64,000 nt of DNA from an uncultured Desulfovibrio sp. (GTDB lineage Bacteria > Desulfobacterota > Desulfovibrionia > Desulfovibrionales > Desulfovibrionaceae): contig CAJXRQ010000002.1 in NCBI GenBank assembly GCA_913060505.1, forward strand, positions 124,001-188,000, given 5' to 3'. Shown here piece after piece: positions 34,919 to 42,979 of the stretch (position 1 is its first letter; each line of letters starts with the position of its first letter). The position numbers and the translations under genes are program-made. The notes beneath the pieces were generated by a model that made no database searches, was not told where the DNA came from, and saw only the letters and a program-made list of their open reading frames with translations.

Positions 34919-36109
34919 TCAGGTCTCCGCACTACAGGCCGCGGCATCACTATTTTCGGATGAATTGCCGAATTGCAGGCAAAGGATGGTTACATCGTCC
35001 TGGTGAGGGCGGCCTCTTCCAAATTGCATCATCGAGTCATATATTTTTTCGATCAACTCGTTCGGTGATTTTTGCCTGTGGTCCACGGCACAGCGTATAA
35101 GTCGTTCTTTTCCGAAGTCTTCTCCCTCGGGAGATTCATATTCAATAATGCCATCCGTAAAGGCTATGAGCCTATCCTCGGATTGCAGTTGGAATTTTCC
35201 TTCTTCAAAAGGAACGATTCCACCAAGGCCGATAAGAGTGCCTCCCTTATCAAGCATTATGGGAGGGGCATGCTTACGGATTATGAAAGGCGGGGGGTGT
35301 CCTGCACTACTGTATCGAATTTCTCCACTTTTGAAATTGATGACAGCATAGAATATCGTGAAGTGTTTCTCGAAACGTTCTATGGGAAAATCCTTGTCCA
35401 GAGTTTCCAGAACCTTGGCCGGCGGGATTGGAGATTTGTCCTCCATGTCAAGGAGATACCCACTCAGGGGATGCAGCTGTTGAGCCACTGAAACCGCTGC
35501 GAGAGCAGAAGAAACCCCATGTCCACTGACGTCCAGCATGTAGAAGGCCGCATACTTTTGGTCTAGGGGAATGACGTTGAACATGTCTCCGCCGACGTAT
35601 TCACTTGGTTGAAATTTCCAATTGATATGGAAGCTATCTATGTCTGGCTGGCAAGTCGGCAGAAAACTTTTTTGGATGAAGGCTGCTGCCTTGAGATCTT
35701 CTTCAAGGATTTTTCTTTTTTCCTTCAATTCCTCGATAAGTCGATACTGTTGCAAGGCCGCATCCAGCGCGTTGGTAAGAGTCCTTTTGTTTGCGGGCTT
35801 TTCCAGAAAACGAAAAATGTGTCCTTCGTTAACCGCTACGAGGGCTGTTGCAACATCGGCATGTCCTGTGAGCATGATTCGGATTGTTTCCGGTGAAAGT
35901 CGCCGGACCTCGATAAGAAATCGGATCCCGTCCATCTCTGGCATTCGCAGGTCCGAAACAACGATTGCATATGGGCCGGAGTTTTTGATTTTTGCCAAGG
36001 CCTTTTCTGGGCTTCCAGCCGTATCGATAGAATATTGTTTTCTTAACAGGGCCTTAAGTGATGCCAGCACCTCTGGTTCATCATCAACAAGAAGGATTTT
36101 GTACGGCAC
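34919..36109 (-). CDS. Response regulator with SpoIIE/PP2C phosphatase domain (RsbU type)
   Basis: 396 residues if started at GTG 36109, which has ggag 5 nt upstream and begins MPYKILLVDDE right at the receiver; the longer ATG frame at 36190 adds residues with no family match. Receiver Asp about 53 (VVSDLRMPEMDG), FRFLEKP, then a coiled coil. The PP2C part has AAAFIQKSFLP, EYVGGDMFN, FYMLDVSGHGVSSALAAV, YSSAGHPPP, FTDGIIEYES and QDDVTILCL, with the metal-binding Asp residues present. It should dephosphorylate STAS proteins when its receiver is phosphorylated, opening the partner switch next door. Confidence 0.9.
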   Translation of the reverse strand: MPYKILLVDDEPEVLASLKALLRKQYSIDTAGSPEKALAKIKNSGPYAIVVSDLRMPEMDGIRFLIEVRRLSPETIRIMLTGHADVATALVAVNEGHIFRFLEKPANKRTLTNALDAALQQYRLIEELKEKRKILEEDLKAAAFIQKSFLPTCQPDIDSFHINWKFQPSEYVGGDMFNVIPLDQKYAAFYMLDVSGHGVSSALAAVSVAQQLHPLSGYLLDMEDKSPIPPAKVLETLDKDFPIERFEKHFTIFYAVINFKSGEIRYSSAGHPPPFIIRKHAPPIMLDKGGTLIGLGGIVPFEEGKFQLQSEDRLIAFTDGIIEYESPEGEDFGKERLIRCAVDHRQKSPNELIEKIYDSMMQFGRGRPHQDDVTILCLQFGNSSENSDAAACSAET

Positions 36110-36409
36110 AGTCACTCCAACTTTTTGAATTAGAATTTGGACAACAGTATAGAGTGTCTTTTGTACAGTGTTTTTGAAATCAAAGTACAAACTTTTTTTA
36201 TATTCTAATCTGGGATGGGCGGTTAAGAAGGGAGAAAATCGAATTTGTTTAAGTCGGAACTTGATATGCCTTGAATGATGTCTGTTGCAAAAGAACGGAA
36301 AAGGGAATTCGGTCGTTATTGTGCGGCTGGTGTGGACGTTGGGCAGACGATGTTTGCTTTATCGGGCTGCGGCGATGGGGATAGTTTGGATGTGGCTGGA
36401 TTTTTTCTT
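36110..36409. other. Intergenic region upstream of the phosphatase regulator
   Basis: About 300 bp with no credible gene. On the minus strand a TATACT hexamer (36146-36151) could be a -10 for the phosphatase regulator, but a matching -35 is not evident. Short frames here are low-complexity and lack ribosome sites. Confidence 0.4.
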
Positions 36410-36463
36410 CCATGAAAACAAAAAGAGCCGCAGCTTTTGCTGCGGCTCTTTTTGTTTTCATGG
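36410..36463. repeat. Perfect 25-bp inverted repeat at the 3' end of tRNA-Leu (terminator)
   Basis: Arms 36410-36434 and 36439-36463 are perfectly complementary with a TTTT loop. The GC core (gagccgcagc) is flanked by A-runs and T-runs, so it can act as an intrinsic terminator on either strand. The right arm includes the encoded CCA end of tRNA-Leu, so the palindrome begins exactly at the end of the mature tRNA. It is much longer than a terminator needs. Confidence 0.85.
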
Positions 36464-36547
36464 TGCCGAAGAGAAGACTCGAACTTCCACGCCCGTGAAG
36501 GCACATGGTCCTGAACCATGCGTGTCTACCAATTCCACCACTTCGGC
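36461..36547 (-). tRNA. tRNA-Leu (CAG)
   Basis: Minus-strand cloverleaf of 87 nt including encoded CCA. Acceptor stem gccgaag/cttcggc, D-arm with ggtagaca, anticodon arm catgg-TTCAGGA-ccatg giving CAG, the long variable arm of class II tRNA (tgccttcacgggcgt area) and T-loop gttcgagtc. The long variable arm and the anticodon agree on leucine. Confidence 0.95.
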
Positions 36548-36559
36548 TCGTGGATGAAC

Positions 36560-36588
36560 TTTGTATCCATGACGCGTTGTTTTGGCAA
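36560..36588 (-). promoter_or_regulatory. Probable sigma-70 promoter of tRNA-Leu
   Basis: On the minus strand TTGCCA (36583-36588), a 17-nt spacer and TACAAA (36560-36565) stand 13 nt before the tRNA 5' end. It begins right after the citrate synthase stop, so gltA transcripts may also run into the tRNA. Confidence 0.55.
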
Positions 36589-36595
36589 GCTTTTT

Positions 36596-37912
36596 TTATG
36601 CCTTGCTCCGTTTGTCCATGGGGACATAGGGACGCCTGCGTTCCCCAATATAAATCTGCCGGGGACGGTGGATTTTTTCCTGCCCGGAGTTGAACGCCTC
36701 ATACCAATGGGCGATCCAGCCGGGCATGCGACCTATGGCGAACATGACGGGGAACATATCAACCGGGATATTCAACGCACGCAGGATGATTCCCGAATAG
36801 AAGTCCACGTTGGGGTAAAGTTTGCGGGAAATAAAGTAGTCGTCGTTCATGGCTTTTTCGGCCAGTTCCATGGCGAGATCCAGCAACGGATCATCCGTTC
36901 CCAAGGTTTCAAGCAGGTCGTTAGCAGCCTTGCGCAGAATACGGGCACGCGGATCAAAGCTTTTGTAGACCCTGTGCCCAAAGCCCATAAGACGGAATTC
37001 CTTTTTCTTGACCCGTTCAAGATAGGTTTCAATATCCATGTCCCTTGCCTGAATTTCGTGCAGCATGCGGATAACACCCGCGTTTGCTCCCCCATGGAGT
37101 TTTCCCCAGAGGGCACAGATACCGGCGGAAACAGAGGCAAACAGGTTGGCTTGTGTAGATTGGACCATCCGCACCGTGGAGCAGGAACAGTTTTGTTCGT
37201 GGTCTGCATGGAGGAGGAAGAACAGACTCAATGCCCTGACTTCTTCGCGTTTGGGTTCATACAACCGATACGGTTCCGAAAACATCATGTGCAGGAAGTT
37301 CTGACAGTAGCTGAGGGAGGGGTCCGGATACATGAACGGCAATCCCTGTGACTTCCTATAGGACCATGCCGCAATGGTGCGCACCTTGCTAATAACTTTT
37401 GCTGCAGCCTGGATGAATTCTTCCTCGGTTTGGATTTCCAGCAGGTCAGGGTGGTAGCACCCCATCGCATTGACGGCCGCGGAGAGAATAGCCATGGGGT
37501 GTCCCTTGGAGGGGAATCCTTCAAAATGGTGGCGCAGGTCTTCGTGCAACAATTCGTTATTCGTGAGCATCTGGCGGAATTCCTGCCGTTCTTCTCTCGT
37601 GGGCAGTTTTCCGAAAATAAGGAGCCATGCCGTTTCTATGAATGAACCATGCTGTTCGGCAATTTCCTCAATCGGATAGCCTCGATAGTGCAGGGCTCCT
37701 TCTTCGCCGTTGACATATGTTATGGCGCTGGAACAGGAGCCGGTGTTAGCATAGCCCGGGTCATAGGTTATGTGGCCGGTTTCATTGCGGAGCTTGGTAA
37801 TATCTATGGCGTGTTCGTCTTCGGAACCCACCATGACCGGCAGCTCGTAGGTGGTCCCGTCGAGGATCAGATAGGCGGTTTTCGTGGTGGCGTCAGCCTG
37901 TTTTTTCAACAT
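36596..37912 (-). CDS. gltA: Citrate synthase
   Basis: 438 residues, the size of hexameric (type II) bacterial citrate synthases. It catalyses acetyl-CoA plus oxaloacetate to citrate in the cytosol. Catalytic landmarks: GKLHGGANAGV and MGFGHRVYKSFDPRA (the two His) and YPNVDFYSG (Asp). The N-terminal ~50 residues include the small domain seen in the NADH-sensitive E. coli enzyme. gaggac lies before ATG 37912. It has no operon partner on its strand; tRNA-Leu follows downstream. In sulfate reducers it feeds glutamate synthesis or a partial TCA route. Confidence 0.96.
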   Translation of the reverse strand: MLKKQADATTKTAYLILDGTTYELPVMVGSEDEHAIDITKLRNETGHITYDPGYANTGSCSSAITYVNGEEGALHYRGYPIEEIAEQHGSFIETAWLLIFGKLPTREERQEFRQMLTNNELLHEDLRHHFEGFPSKGHPMAILSAAVNAMGCYHPDLLEIQTEEEFIQAAAKVISKVRTIAAWSYRKSQGLPFMYPDPSLSYCQNFLHMMFSEPYRLYEPKREEVRALSLFFLLHADHEQNCSCSTVRMVQSTQANLFASVSAGICALWGKLHGGANAGVIRMLHEIQARDMDIETYLERVKKKEFRLMGFGHRVYKSFDPRARILRKAANDLLETLGTDDPLLDLAMELAEKAMNDDYFISRKLYPNVDFYSGIILRALNIPVDMFPVMFAIGRMPGWIAHWYEAFNSGQEKIHRPRQIYIGERRRPYVPMDKRSKA

Positions 37913-38269
37913 GAAAAGTCCTCTATTGGTAAACGGTTGCGGACACTTGGCCCGGGGGCGCGAATAAATGCCGTTATGGTATTGTAGGTTCGGCCCAACA
38001 TGGTGAATTGAACCGCAGTGCGTGCCCGGGAGAGGGCATCTGCAAATTGGATAAGTCTGGCTTGTGATGCTTGTAGTTGTATACTCGGAGAGACGTTGAT
38101 TGTCCAGTCAAAATGGGGATTGTTTACGTTTTTGTGAAAAAGGGCTGTTTTTTCACGGCGCTTACTGGGGGGATGCTTTTTATGGCCAACTGTGAATTGC
38201 GACAGAGAAGATGTAATGTTGGGATGGGAAAAACATCATTAAATCAAAGTGGTATAAGTAGGATTAAGC
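37913..38269. other. Divergent intergenic region gltA / Fe-S gene
   Basis: 357 bp that should carry promoters for citrate synthase and the Fe-S gene. A TATAAG (38251-38256) could be a -10 for the Fe-S gene, but no good -35 fits. A 67-codon frame (38077-38280) overlaps the next start, lacks a ribosome site and is not accepted. Confidence 0.4.
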
Positions 38270-39232
38270 ATGAAAAATAAGAATGTAAGCCGCAGAACTT
38301 TCCTGAAGGCTTTGGGGCTTGGTGGAGCCGGGGTGCTCTTGCCCGGTACTGTGCAAGCCGCCCGGCAGGGGGAAGAGTTGGCGACCTTGTTGGACCTTTC
38401 CCGTTGTATCGGGTGTGGAGAATGCGTGTATGCATGCAGAGAATCCAACGAGTACAAGTTTCCTCGGCCGGAGAAACCGTTTCCTCCCATGTTTCCGAAG
38501 CGCGTCAAGGTTGCGGATTGGTCGGAACGGCGCGATGTCGATGATCGTTTGACTCCATACAACTGGTTGTTCATTCAAAGCGCGGAAGTGGAACATGGTG
38601 GTAACGTCCATGAGGTAAATATACCCCGTCGGTGTATGCATTGCCAGAATCCTCCATGTGCGAACCTTTGCCCGTGGGGAGCCTGTTCCAGAGAGGCCAA
38701 TGGCATTGTGCGAATAAATGATGACGTCTGTCTTGGCGGATCCAAGTGCAAGAATGTTTGCCCCTGGGATATTCCGCAGCGGCAAACTGGAGTCGGGTTA
38801 TACCGAAAGCTTCTGCCCCGTTTTGCGGGAAACGGCGTCATGTACAAATGTGATCGCTGTTTTCAACGGGTTGCTGAAGGTGTCGTTCCTGCTTGTATTG
38901 AGGTCTGCCCCGAGAATGTCCAGACCATAGGCCCAAGGGCTGCAGTCGTGAAAAAGGCCCATGCATTGGCTGAATCCATGAATGGGTATGTTTATGGAGA
39001 GCATGAGAACGGGGGAACCAATACGTTATATGTTTCACCCGTGCCATTCGAAAAGTTGGATGCGGCTATCCAAAAGGGACCGGGAAGACCCGGGCTGCAA
39101 CCGGTTCCCAACATGATGGAAGATGAAGAGAATTTGGCCATGGCGTCAGTTCTTGCCCCTGTTGCGGGGGTGGCAGCCGGAGTGCTGGGGATTGGTGCAA
39201 AGTTGATTCGGGAGAATGAGGATGAAGAATAG
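38270..39232 (+). CDS. Tat-exported 4x[4Fe-4S] electron-transfer subunit (HybA/FdnH-like)
   Basis: 320 residues with a twin-arginine signal (SRRTFLKALG). Four cysteine groups follow: CIGCGECVYAC, CMHCQNPPCANLC, CLGGSKCKNVC and CDRCF with CIEVC. This is the ferredoxin arrangement of HybA/FdnH-type subunits. A C-terminal hydrophobic helix (about 290-312) would anchor it in the membrane beside a cytochrome b. It normally moves electrons between a periplasmic oxidoreductase and the quinone pool. The next gene overlaps and encodes a small b-type cytochrome, but no catalytic subunit gene is adjacent. Confidence 0.88.
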   Translation: MKNKNVSRRTFLKALGLGGAGVLLPGTVQAARQGEELATLLDLSRCIGCGECVYACRESNEYKFPRPEKPFPPMFPKRVKVADWSERRDVDDRLTPYNWLFIQSAEVEHGGNVHEVNIPRRCMHCQNPPCANLCPWGACSREANGIVRINDDVCLGGSKCKNVCPWDIPQRQTGVGLYRKLLPRFAGNGVMYKCDRCFQRVAEGVVPACIEVCPENVQTIGPRAAVVKKAHALAESMNGYVYGEHENGGTNTLYVSPVPFEKLDAAIQKGPGRPGLQPVPNMMEDEENLAMASVLAPVAGVAAGVLGIGAKLIRENEDEE

Positions 39233-39689
39233 AACTCCGGTAACTCGATGGTTTGATCGTGTCTTTGTGGTTTGTTGTTCCGTGCTCGCGATATCCGGGT
39301 TGGCACAGATGCCTATTTTCAAGCGCTATTATATTGCCGATATTCCGGGATTGGGCTGGCTTGCCGATTTCTACTTCACACATAAAACGCATTACATCTT
39401 TGCGGCGTTCTTGTTGGCTTTGTTGGCTCAAGTCTTGGTGCTTTGGTTTTTTCGATGGCGGACCGATTTAAAGCTCTCGGGAGGCGGTATGCTACGAGTT
39501 GGACTGCTTGCCGGGATCGTGTTTACCGGGATTTTGCGTATGATTAAGAACCAACCGGGAATGTCTTTTTCGCCGGGGATGACAATGATTGTGGATTGGG
39601 CGCATCTCGGCCTGGTTCTTTTGTTGGGAGTGACCGCTGTAATTTTGGCTATGGTGAAAAGACGGGCCTATGCTACATGGAAGAAGTGA
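39222..39689 (+). CDS. Cytochrome b561/FdnI-like membrane subunit
   Basis: 155 residues; ATG 39222 is preferred because ggag (39211-39214) fits it but is too close to ATG 39216. Four TM segments. Histidines suited to heme b lie in YFTHKTHYIFAAF (TM2 start) and IVDWAHLGLVLLL (TM4). The size and order resemble the membrane anchor of formate dehydrogenase-N and related enzymes that pass electrons to or from quinone. It overlaps the Fe-S gene by 11 nt, so the two probably form one membrane module. Confidence 0.75.
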   Translation: MKNRTPVTRWFDRVFVVCCSVLAISGLAQMPIFKRYYIADIPGLGWLADFYFTHKTHYIFAAFLLALLAQVLVLWFFRWRTDLKLSGGGMLRVGLLAGIVFTGILRMIKNQPGMSFSPGMTMIVDWAHLGLVLLLGVTAVILAMVKRRAYATWKK

Positions 39690-39734
39690 TTTTTGGGGAT
39701 TGTGTACCTGGTAGCCTCGTGGCAAAGTCTTTCT

Positions 39735-40595
39735 ATGGATGGTCCAATTTTTCGTTATGTCAAACCGCCTCAGCTTCCCGGAGTGGAATTGTTCCAATGC
39801 CGTGATGCCGATTTCAGTATGCCTGCACATACTCACGATGGTCATGTATTCTGGGTCAATGCTGCTGGCGGAGAGAAGGTAGATATCTGTGGTCAGCGGG
39901 AAATAATGCAGCCCGGAACTTTTGGGGTCGTGGCTCCGGGAGAGGTGCATTCCAATTGCGGTGTAGGTAAGAAGCGGGCCTTATTGAGTCTTTATGTCGA
40001 TGATTCGGCACTGAAGTATCTTTCCAGACAAATGGAGCTGCCGGATGATCGGGTGCATTTTGTCAGCTCCATACATCAGGACGAATATATAAAGGACTTG
40101 CTTTGCCAGCTGCACGGAGTGCTTTTTGCCGGAACTGACTCTATGTTGGCCCATGAAACTTTGTTGCTGACTTTACACGCCTTGATTCGGCGTCATGGAG
40201 AGCGTTGTCCTGATACTTCCAGACATCTTTCAGAGTCTGGTCGAGTTCGGCGCGCTATGGAAATGATGCGAGAAGAACTGGGTGCCCCCCTTGGGTTGAA
40301 TGATTTGGCCGACGAATGCGGCTGCACGGCCTTTCATCTTATTCGCATGTTCCGCAAAGAGGTCGGCATAACGCCTCATAGCTGTCTTATGAATTTTCGT
40401 TTGGGAAGGGCAAAGCAACTTCTAGGGACAGGTGTTTCTGTTGCGCAGGTAGCCATTCAAACCGGATTTTCGGATCAAAGCCATCTTACGAGGCGCTTCA
40501 AGGCCCGTTTCGGTGTTACTCCCGGCCAATATCAGCAACAGATTTGTGTCGTCGATGTCAATTTGGTTCAAGATGAGCGGTCTGTTGTTTGTTAA
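39735..40595 (+). CDS. AraC-family transcription regulator with cupin-like N-terminus
   Basis: 286 residues from ATG 39735. The frame is open upstream, and GTG 39702 or TTG 39693 are alternatives; none has a convincing ribosome site. The N-terminal half has the small beta-barrel pattern of AraC sensor domains (MPAHTHDGHVFWVN, GTFGVVAPGEVHSN). The C-terminal 100 residues hold two helix-turn-helix units, LGLNDLADECGCTAFHLIRMF and VSVAQVAIQTGFSDQSHLTRRF followed by FGVTPGQYQQQ. It may control the Fe-S/cytochrome pair upstream or CsaA downstream; the inducer is unknown. Confidence 0.9.
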   Translation: MDGPIFRYVKPPQLPGVELFQCRDADFSMPAHTHDGHVFWVNAAGGEKVDICGQREIMQPGTFGVVAPGEVHSNCGVGKKRALLSLYVDDSALKYLSRQMELPDDRVHFVSSIHQDEYIKDLLCQLHGVLFAGTDSMLAHETLLLTLHALIRRHGERCPDTSRHLSESGRVRRAMEMMREELGAPLGLNDLADECGCTAFHLIRMFRKEVGITPHSCLMNFRLGRAKQLLGTGVSVAQVAIQTGFSDQSHLTRRFKARFGVTPGQYQQQICVVDVNLVQDERSVVC

Positions 40596-40622
40596 CCTCC
40601 CTATTTAATCAAAGGAGATAAC

Positions 40623-40958
40623 ATGCAGACAATAGAGTGGGAAGATTTTGAAAAAGTGGAGTTACGTACCGGAACAATTGTTCGGGCCGAGGAGTTTCCC
40701 GAGGCCCGCAAGCCTGCGTACCGTCTGTGGGTTGATTTCGGCGAAGAAATTGGGATTCTCAAATCCAGTGCCCAGATAACCGACCTTTATTCTCTTGAAT
40801 CACTCAAGGGGAAGCAGGTTCTCGGCGTGGTGAATTTCCCTCCACGCCAGATCGGTCCGGTTCGTTCACAATGTCTGGTAACCGGATTTTCGAGCGCGGA
40901 TGGTGTTGTGCTTGCCGTGCCTGATCGTGTGGTAGTGAACGGTCTCAAGTTGTGCTGA
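40623..40958 (+). CDS. csaA: CsaA-type tRNA-binding-domain protein
   Basis: 111 residues forming a single EMAP-II/OB-fold domain: [66 protein letters not shown]. This length and the PEARKPAY and PRQIG motifs match CsaA, a dimeric export-related chaperone with tRNA-binding fold. Ribosome site aaaggag before ATG 40623. It lies 27 bp after the AraC gene and is closed by a terminator. Confidence 0.85.
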   Translation: MQTIEWEDFEKVELRTGTIVRAEEFPEARKPAYRLWVDFGEEIGILKSSAQITDLYSLESLKGKQVLGVVNFPPRQIGPVRSQCLVTGFSSADGVVLAVPDRVVVNGLKLC

Positions 40959-40972
40959 TCTAATCAGAAATA

Positions 40973-41000
40973 AAAAAGGCCGTTAAAACGGCCTTTTTTA
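40973..41000. terminator. Bidirectional intrinsic terminator
   Basis: Thirteen-base arms (40973-40985 and 40988-41000) with A-run, ggccgtt core and T-run, placed between the convergent csaA and MoeA-type genes. It fits both strands. Confidence 0.85.
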
Positions 41001-42965
41001 TTAGTCTTTTGAAGACAACCCGTCCCCGGGATTCATTATGCGACCTGTTAGCATGGTTTCGTAACCACCCAACTCGTTGATTTTCGATTTGGTCGTCTGC
41101 AGATCCATGCACTGTAGCAGGGCACGAATTCGCGGGTCATTCATGAAAAGAGTGGGGATGATCAAATCATATCGTTCCCGTGCCAAGGGAATGAAGTCCA
41201 GCCCCAAGGCCACCGCTGCGGCATGGATTCCCAGTCCGCAATCAGCCCCACCTGTTCGCACGTTTACCGCCACAGCCATGTGCGTGAATTCTTCCTGATC
41301 ATAACCTTGGACTGTGCGCGGGTTGATCTCCGCTTTTTTCAGATGATGATCCAGCAGGATCCGAGTACCCGAGCCTCGCTGCCTGTTGATGAGGCGTACG
41401 TCTTCTCTGGCCAGATCCGAAATCGTATTGATCTTTTTAGGGTTGCCAGGAGCGACCATCAGTCCCTGATGGCGAACGGCTAAATTGATAACTGTTACAT
41501 CCATATCCTTGAGGTAACGGTCGATGAATGGAAAATTGAAATCACCGGATGTTGGGTCAAATAGATGGCAGCCCGCAAACAATGCCGAGCCTGCCTTGAG
41601 CGCATTCAGTCCTCCCATACTGCCCACGTGTCCGGAAACCAGCCGTATTGGTGTTGGAAGCCCCATAAGCTCATTGGCAAGAAGATCCAGAGTGTTGTCG
41701 TGACTTCCCACATGCATGAGGACAGAATCCAGTTGCTCCGGGGCAACGAGCAGTTTGGCTCTTATGTTTTCTCCCTGTTCAATGCCTTCGCGGTCTGCGG
41801 GGATATGGGCTGTCGCCTGGGCCTTGATCATGGTCGTCAATAGTCCCGCCCCCCGGCCGAGAGGGGTCGCGACAATACGTTTGCCAACGCGGCCCACGGC
41901 CAGACGCAAGACTTCGGCCATGCCTGGGCGAGAGGGTACCTTAGTGGTCAGCGTGACGTTCACCTCATGACGAGCCGGAGCCGGTTTGCGAGCAAGCCAT
42001 GAGGCCAGAGGCGTAATCAGTTCGTCGAAACAGACCACGGCGCTGACAGGGTATCCCGGAGCCCCCACCAGTAAACGTCCCGGATATTCCGAGCGCTCGT
42101 CGGTTATGCCAAGCAGGGATGGTTTGCCCGGCATGACTGCTATACCGTGCACCAGAACCTTGCCGAGTTCTTCGAAAACCGGGCGGGTAAAATCCTTGCT
42201 GCCGGCAGAGGAGCCAGCTCCCACCACAACCACATGACAGCCTTTTTTCAAGGCATCGCGTACTGCCCGGGATAACGCTTCCTTGTGGTCTGGTACTGTT
42301 GTGATACTTGTGGCGTTTATTCCTATTTTACGGGCAGAAGCCAGAAACACCTGTGAATTGGATTCAATGACCTGCCCGGCGGCAGGAGTTGGACAACGAT
42401 CGAAGTCCAGTACTTCATCTCCAGTGGGGATAAACGTGGCATGTACGGTTTGGTGTACATCAACTTCAAATATCCCCGCTGAGAGAAGCGCTCCCACGTC
42501 ATAGGGCGAGATCTCCGTGTTCTGGGGGATGAGTAGTTCCGAGCCGACGATGTCTTCACCTATTCGGCGTACATGTTGCCATGGTGTTGCCGGATTTTCG
42601 ATGCTTACTGTTCCGTCTCCGTTATCCACCACATTTTCGATCATGATGACCGCATCACATCCCCCGGGAAGAGGATTTCCCGTATTTACCGGGTAACAGT
42701 CCCTGTTAAGCTCAAGCTCCAATGGATGGTCTTCGCGAGCCTCAAAGGTAGCCTGCGCTTTGACGGCAATCCCGTCCATTGCCGCTGCGTGAAAGGTGGG
42801 CGATGAGCAACGGGCATGAACCGGCCGGGCAGTAACCCGGCCGCATGCTTCGTGGCTGGCAATTGTTTCAACGCCGATAAGCGTGTCACGGTCGAGAGCC
42901 TGTCTTAGTGTCAAAACGGCCTGCTCCGGTGGCACGGTCTTTAGGTATATATTCCTTTTAGCCAC
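41001..42965 (-). CDS. MoeA molybdopterin transferase fused to molybdate-binding-like (PBP) domain
   Basis: 654 residues, GTG start at 42965 (no strong ribosome site). Residues 1-400 are MoeA: AAMDGIAV, VNTGNPLPGGCDAVIMIE, IPTGDEVL, VVVVGAGSSAGSKDF, GIAVMPGKPSLLG, GAPGYPVSAVVCF. MoeA inserts molybdenum or tungsten into molybdopterin. From about 410 a periplasmic-binding-protein-like domain follows (SHDNTLDLLANEL, SGDFNFPFIDRYL, INRQRGSGTRILLDHHL), known as COG1910. The fusion is common in delta-proteobacteria; the second domain may bind metal oxyanion. It lies near the Fe-S/cytochrome pair, which belongs to families serving molybdoenzymes. Confidence 0.9.
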   Translation of the reverse strand: MAKRNIYLKTVPPEQAVLTLRQALDRDTLIGVETIASHEACGRVTARPVHARCSSPTFHAAAMDGIAVKAQATFEAREDHPLELELNRDCYPVNTGNPLPGGCDAVIMIENVVDNGDGTVSIENPATPWQHVRRIGEDIVGSELLIPQNTEISPYDVGALLSAGIFEVDVHQTVHATFIPTGDEVLDFDRCPTPAAGQVIESNSQVFLASARKIGINATSITTVPDHKEALSRAVRDALKKGCHVVVVGAGSSAGSKDFTRPVFEELGKVLVHGIAVMPGKPSLLGITDERSEYPGRLLVGAPGYPVSAVVCFDELITPLASWLARKPAPARHEVNVTLTTKVPSRPGMAEVLRLAVGRVGKRIVATPLGRGAGLLTTMIKAQATAHIPADREGIEQGENIRAKLLVAPEQLDSVLMHVGSHDNTLDLLANELMGLPTPIRLVSGHVGSMGGLNALKAGSALFAGCHLFDPTSGDFNFPFIDRYLKDMDVTVINLAVRHQGLMVAPGNPKKINTISDLAREDVRLINRQRGSGTRILLDHHLKKAEINPRTVQGYDQEEFTHMAVAVNVRTGGADCGLGIHAAAVALGLDFIPLARERYDLIIPTLFMNDPRIRALLQCMDLQTTKSKINELGGYETMLTGRIMNPGDGLSSKD

Positions 42966-42979
42966 GACTTTTCATACCC

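Noticed and set aside
36285..36557. Frames reading through the tRNA-Leu palindrome
   Set aside because: They translate the palindrome and tRNA and have no coding support.
38125..38165. CRP/HcpR-like site (ttgtga ... tcac) upstream of the Fe-S gene
   Set aside because: Half-sites are about 16 nt apart instead of 6, so the spacing does not fit the CRP/FNR class.
38077..38280. 67-codon frame upstream of the Fe-S gene
   Set aside because: No ribosome site and it overlaps a well-supported Tat-signal gene in another frame.
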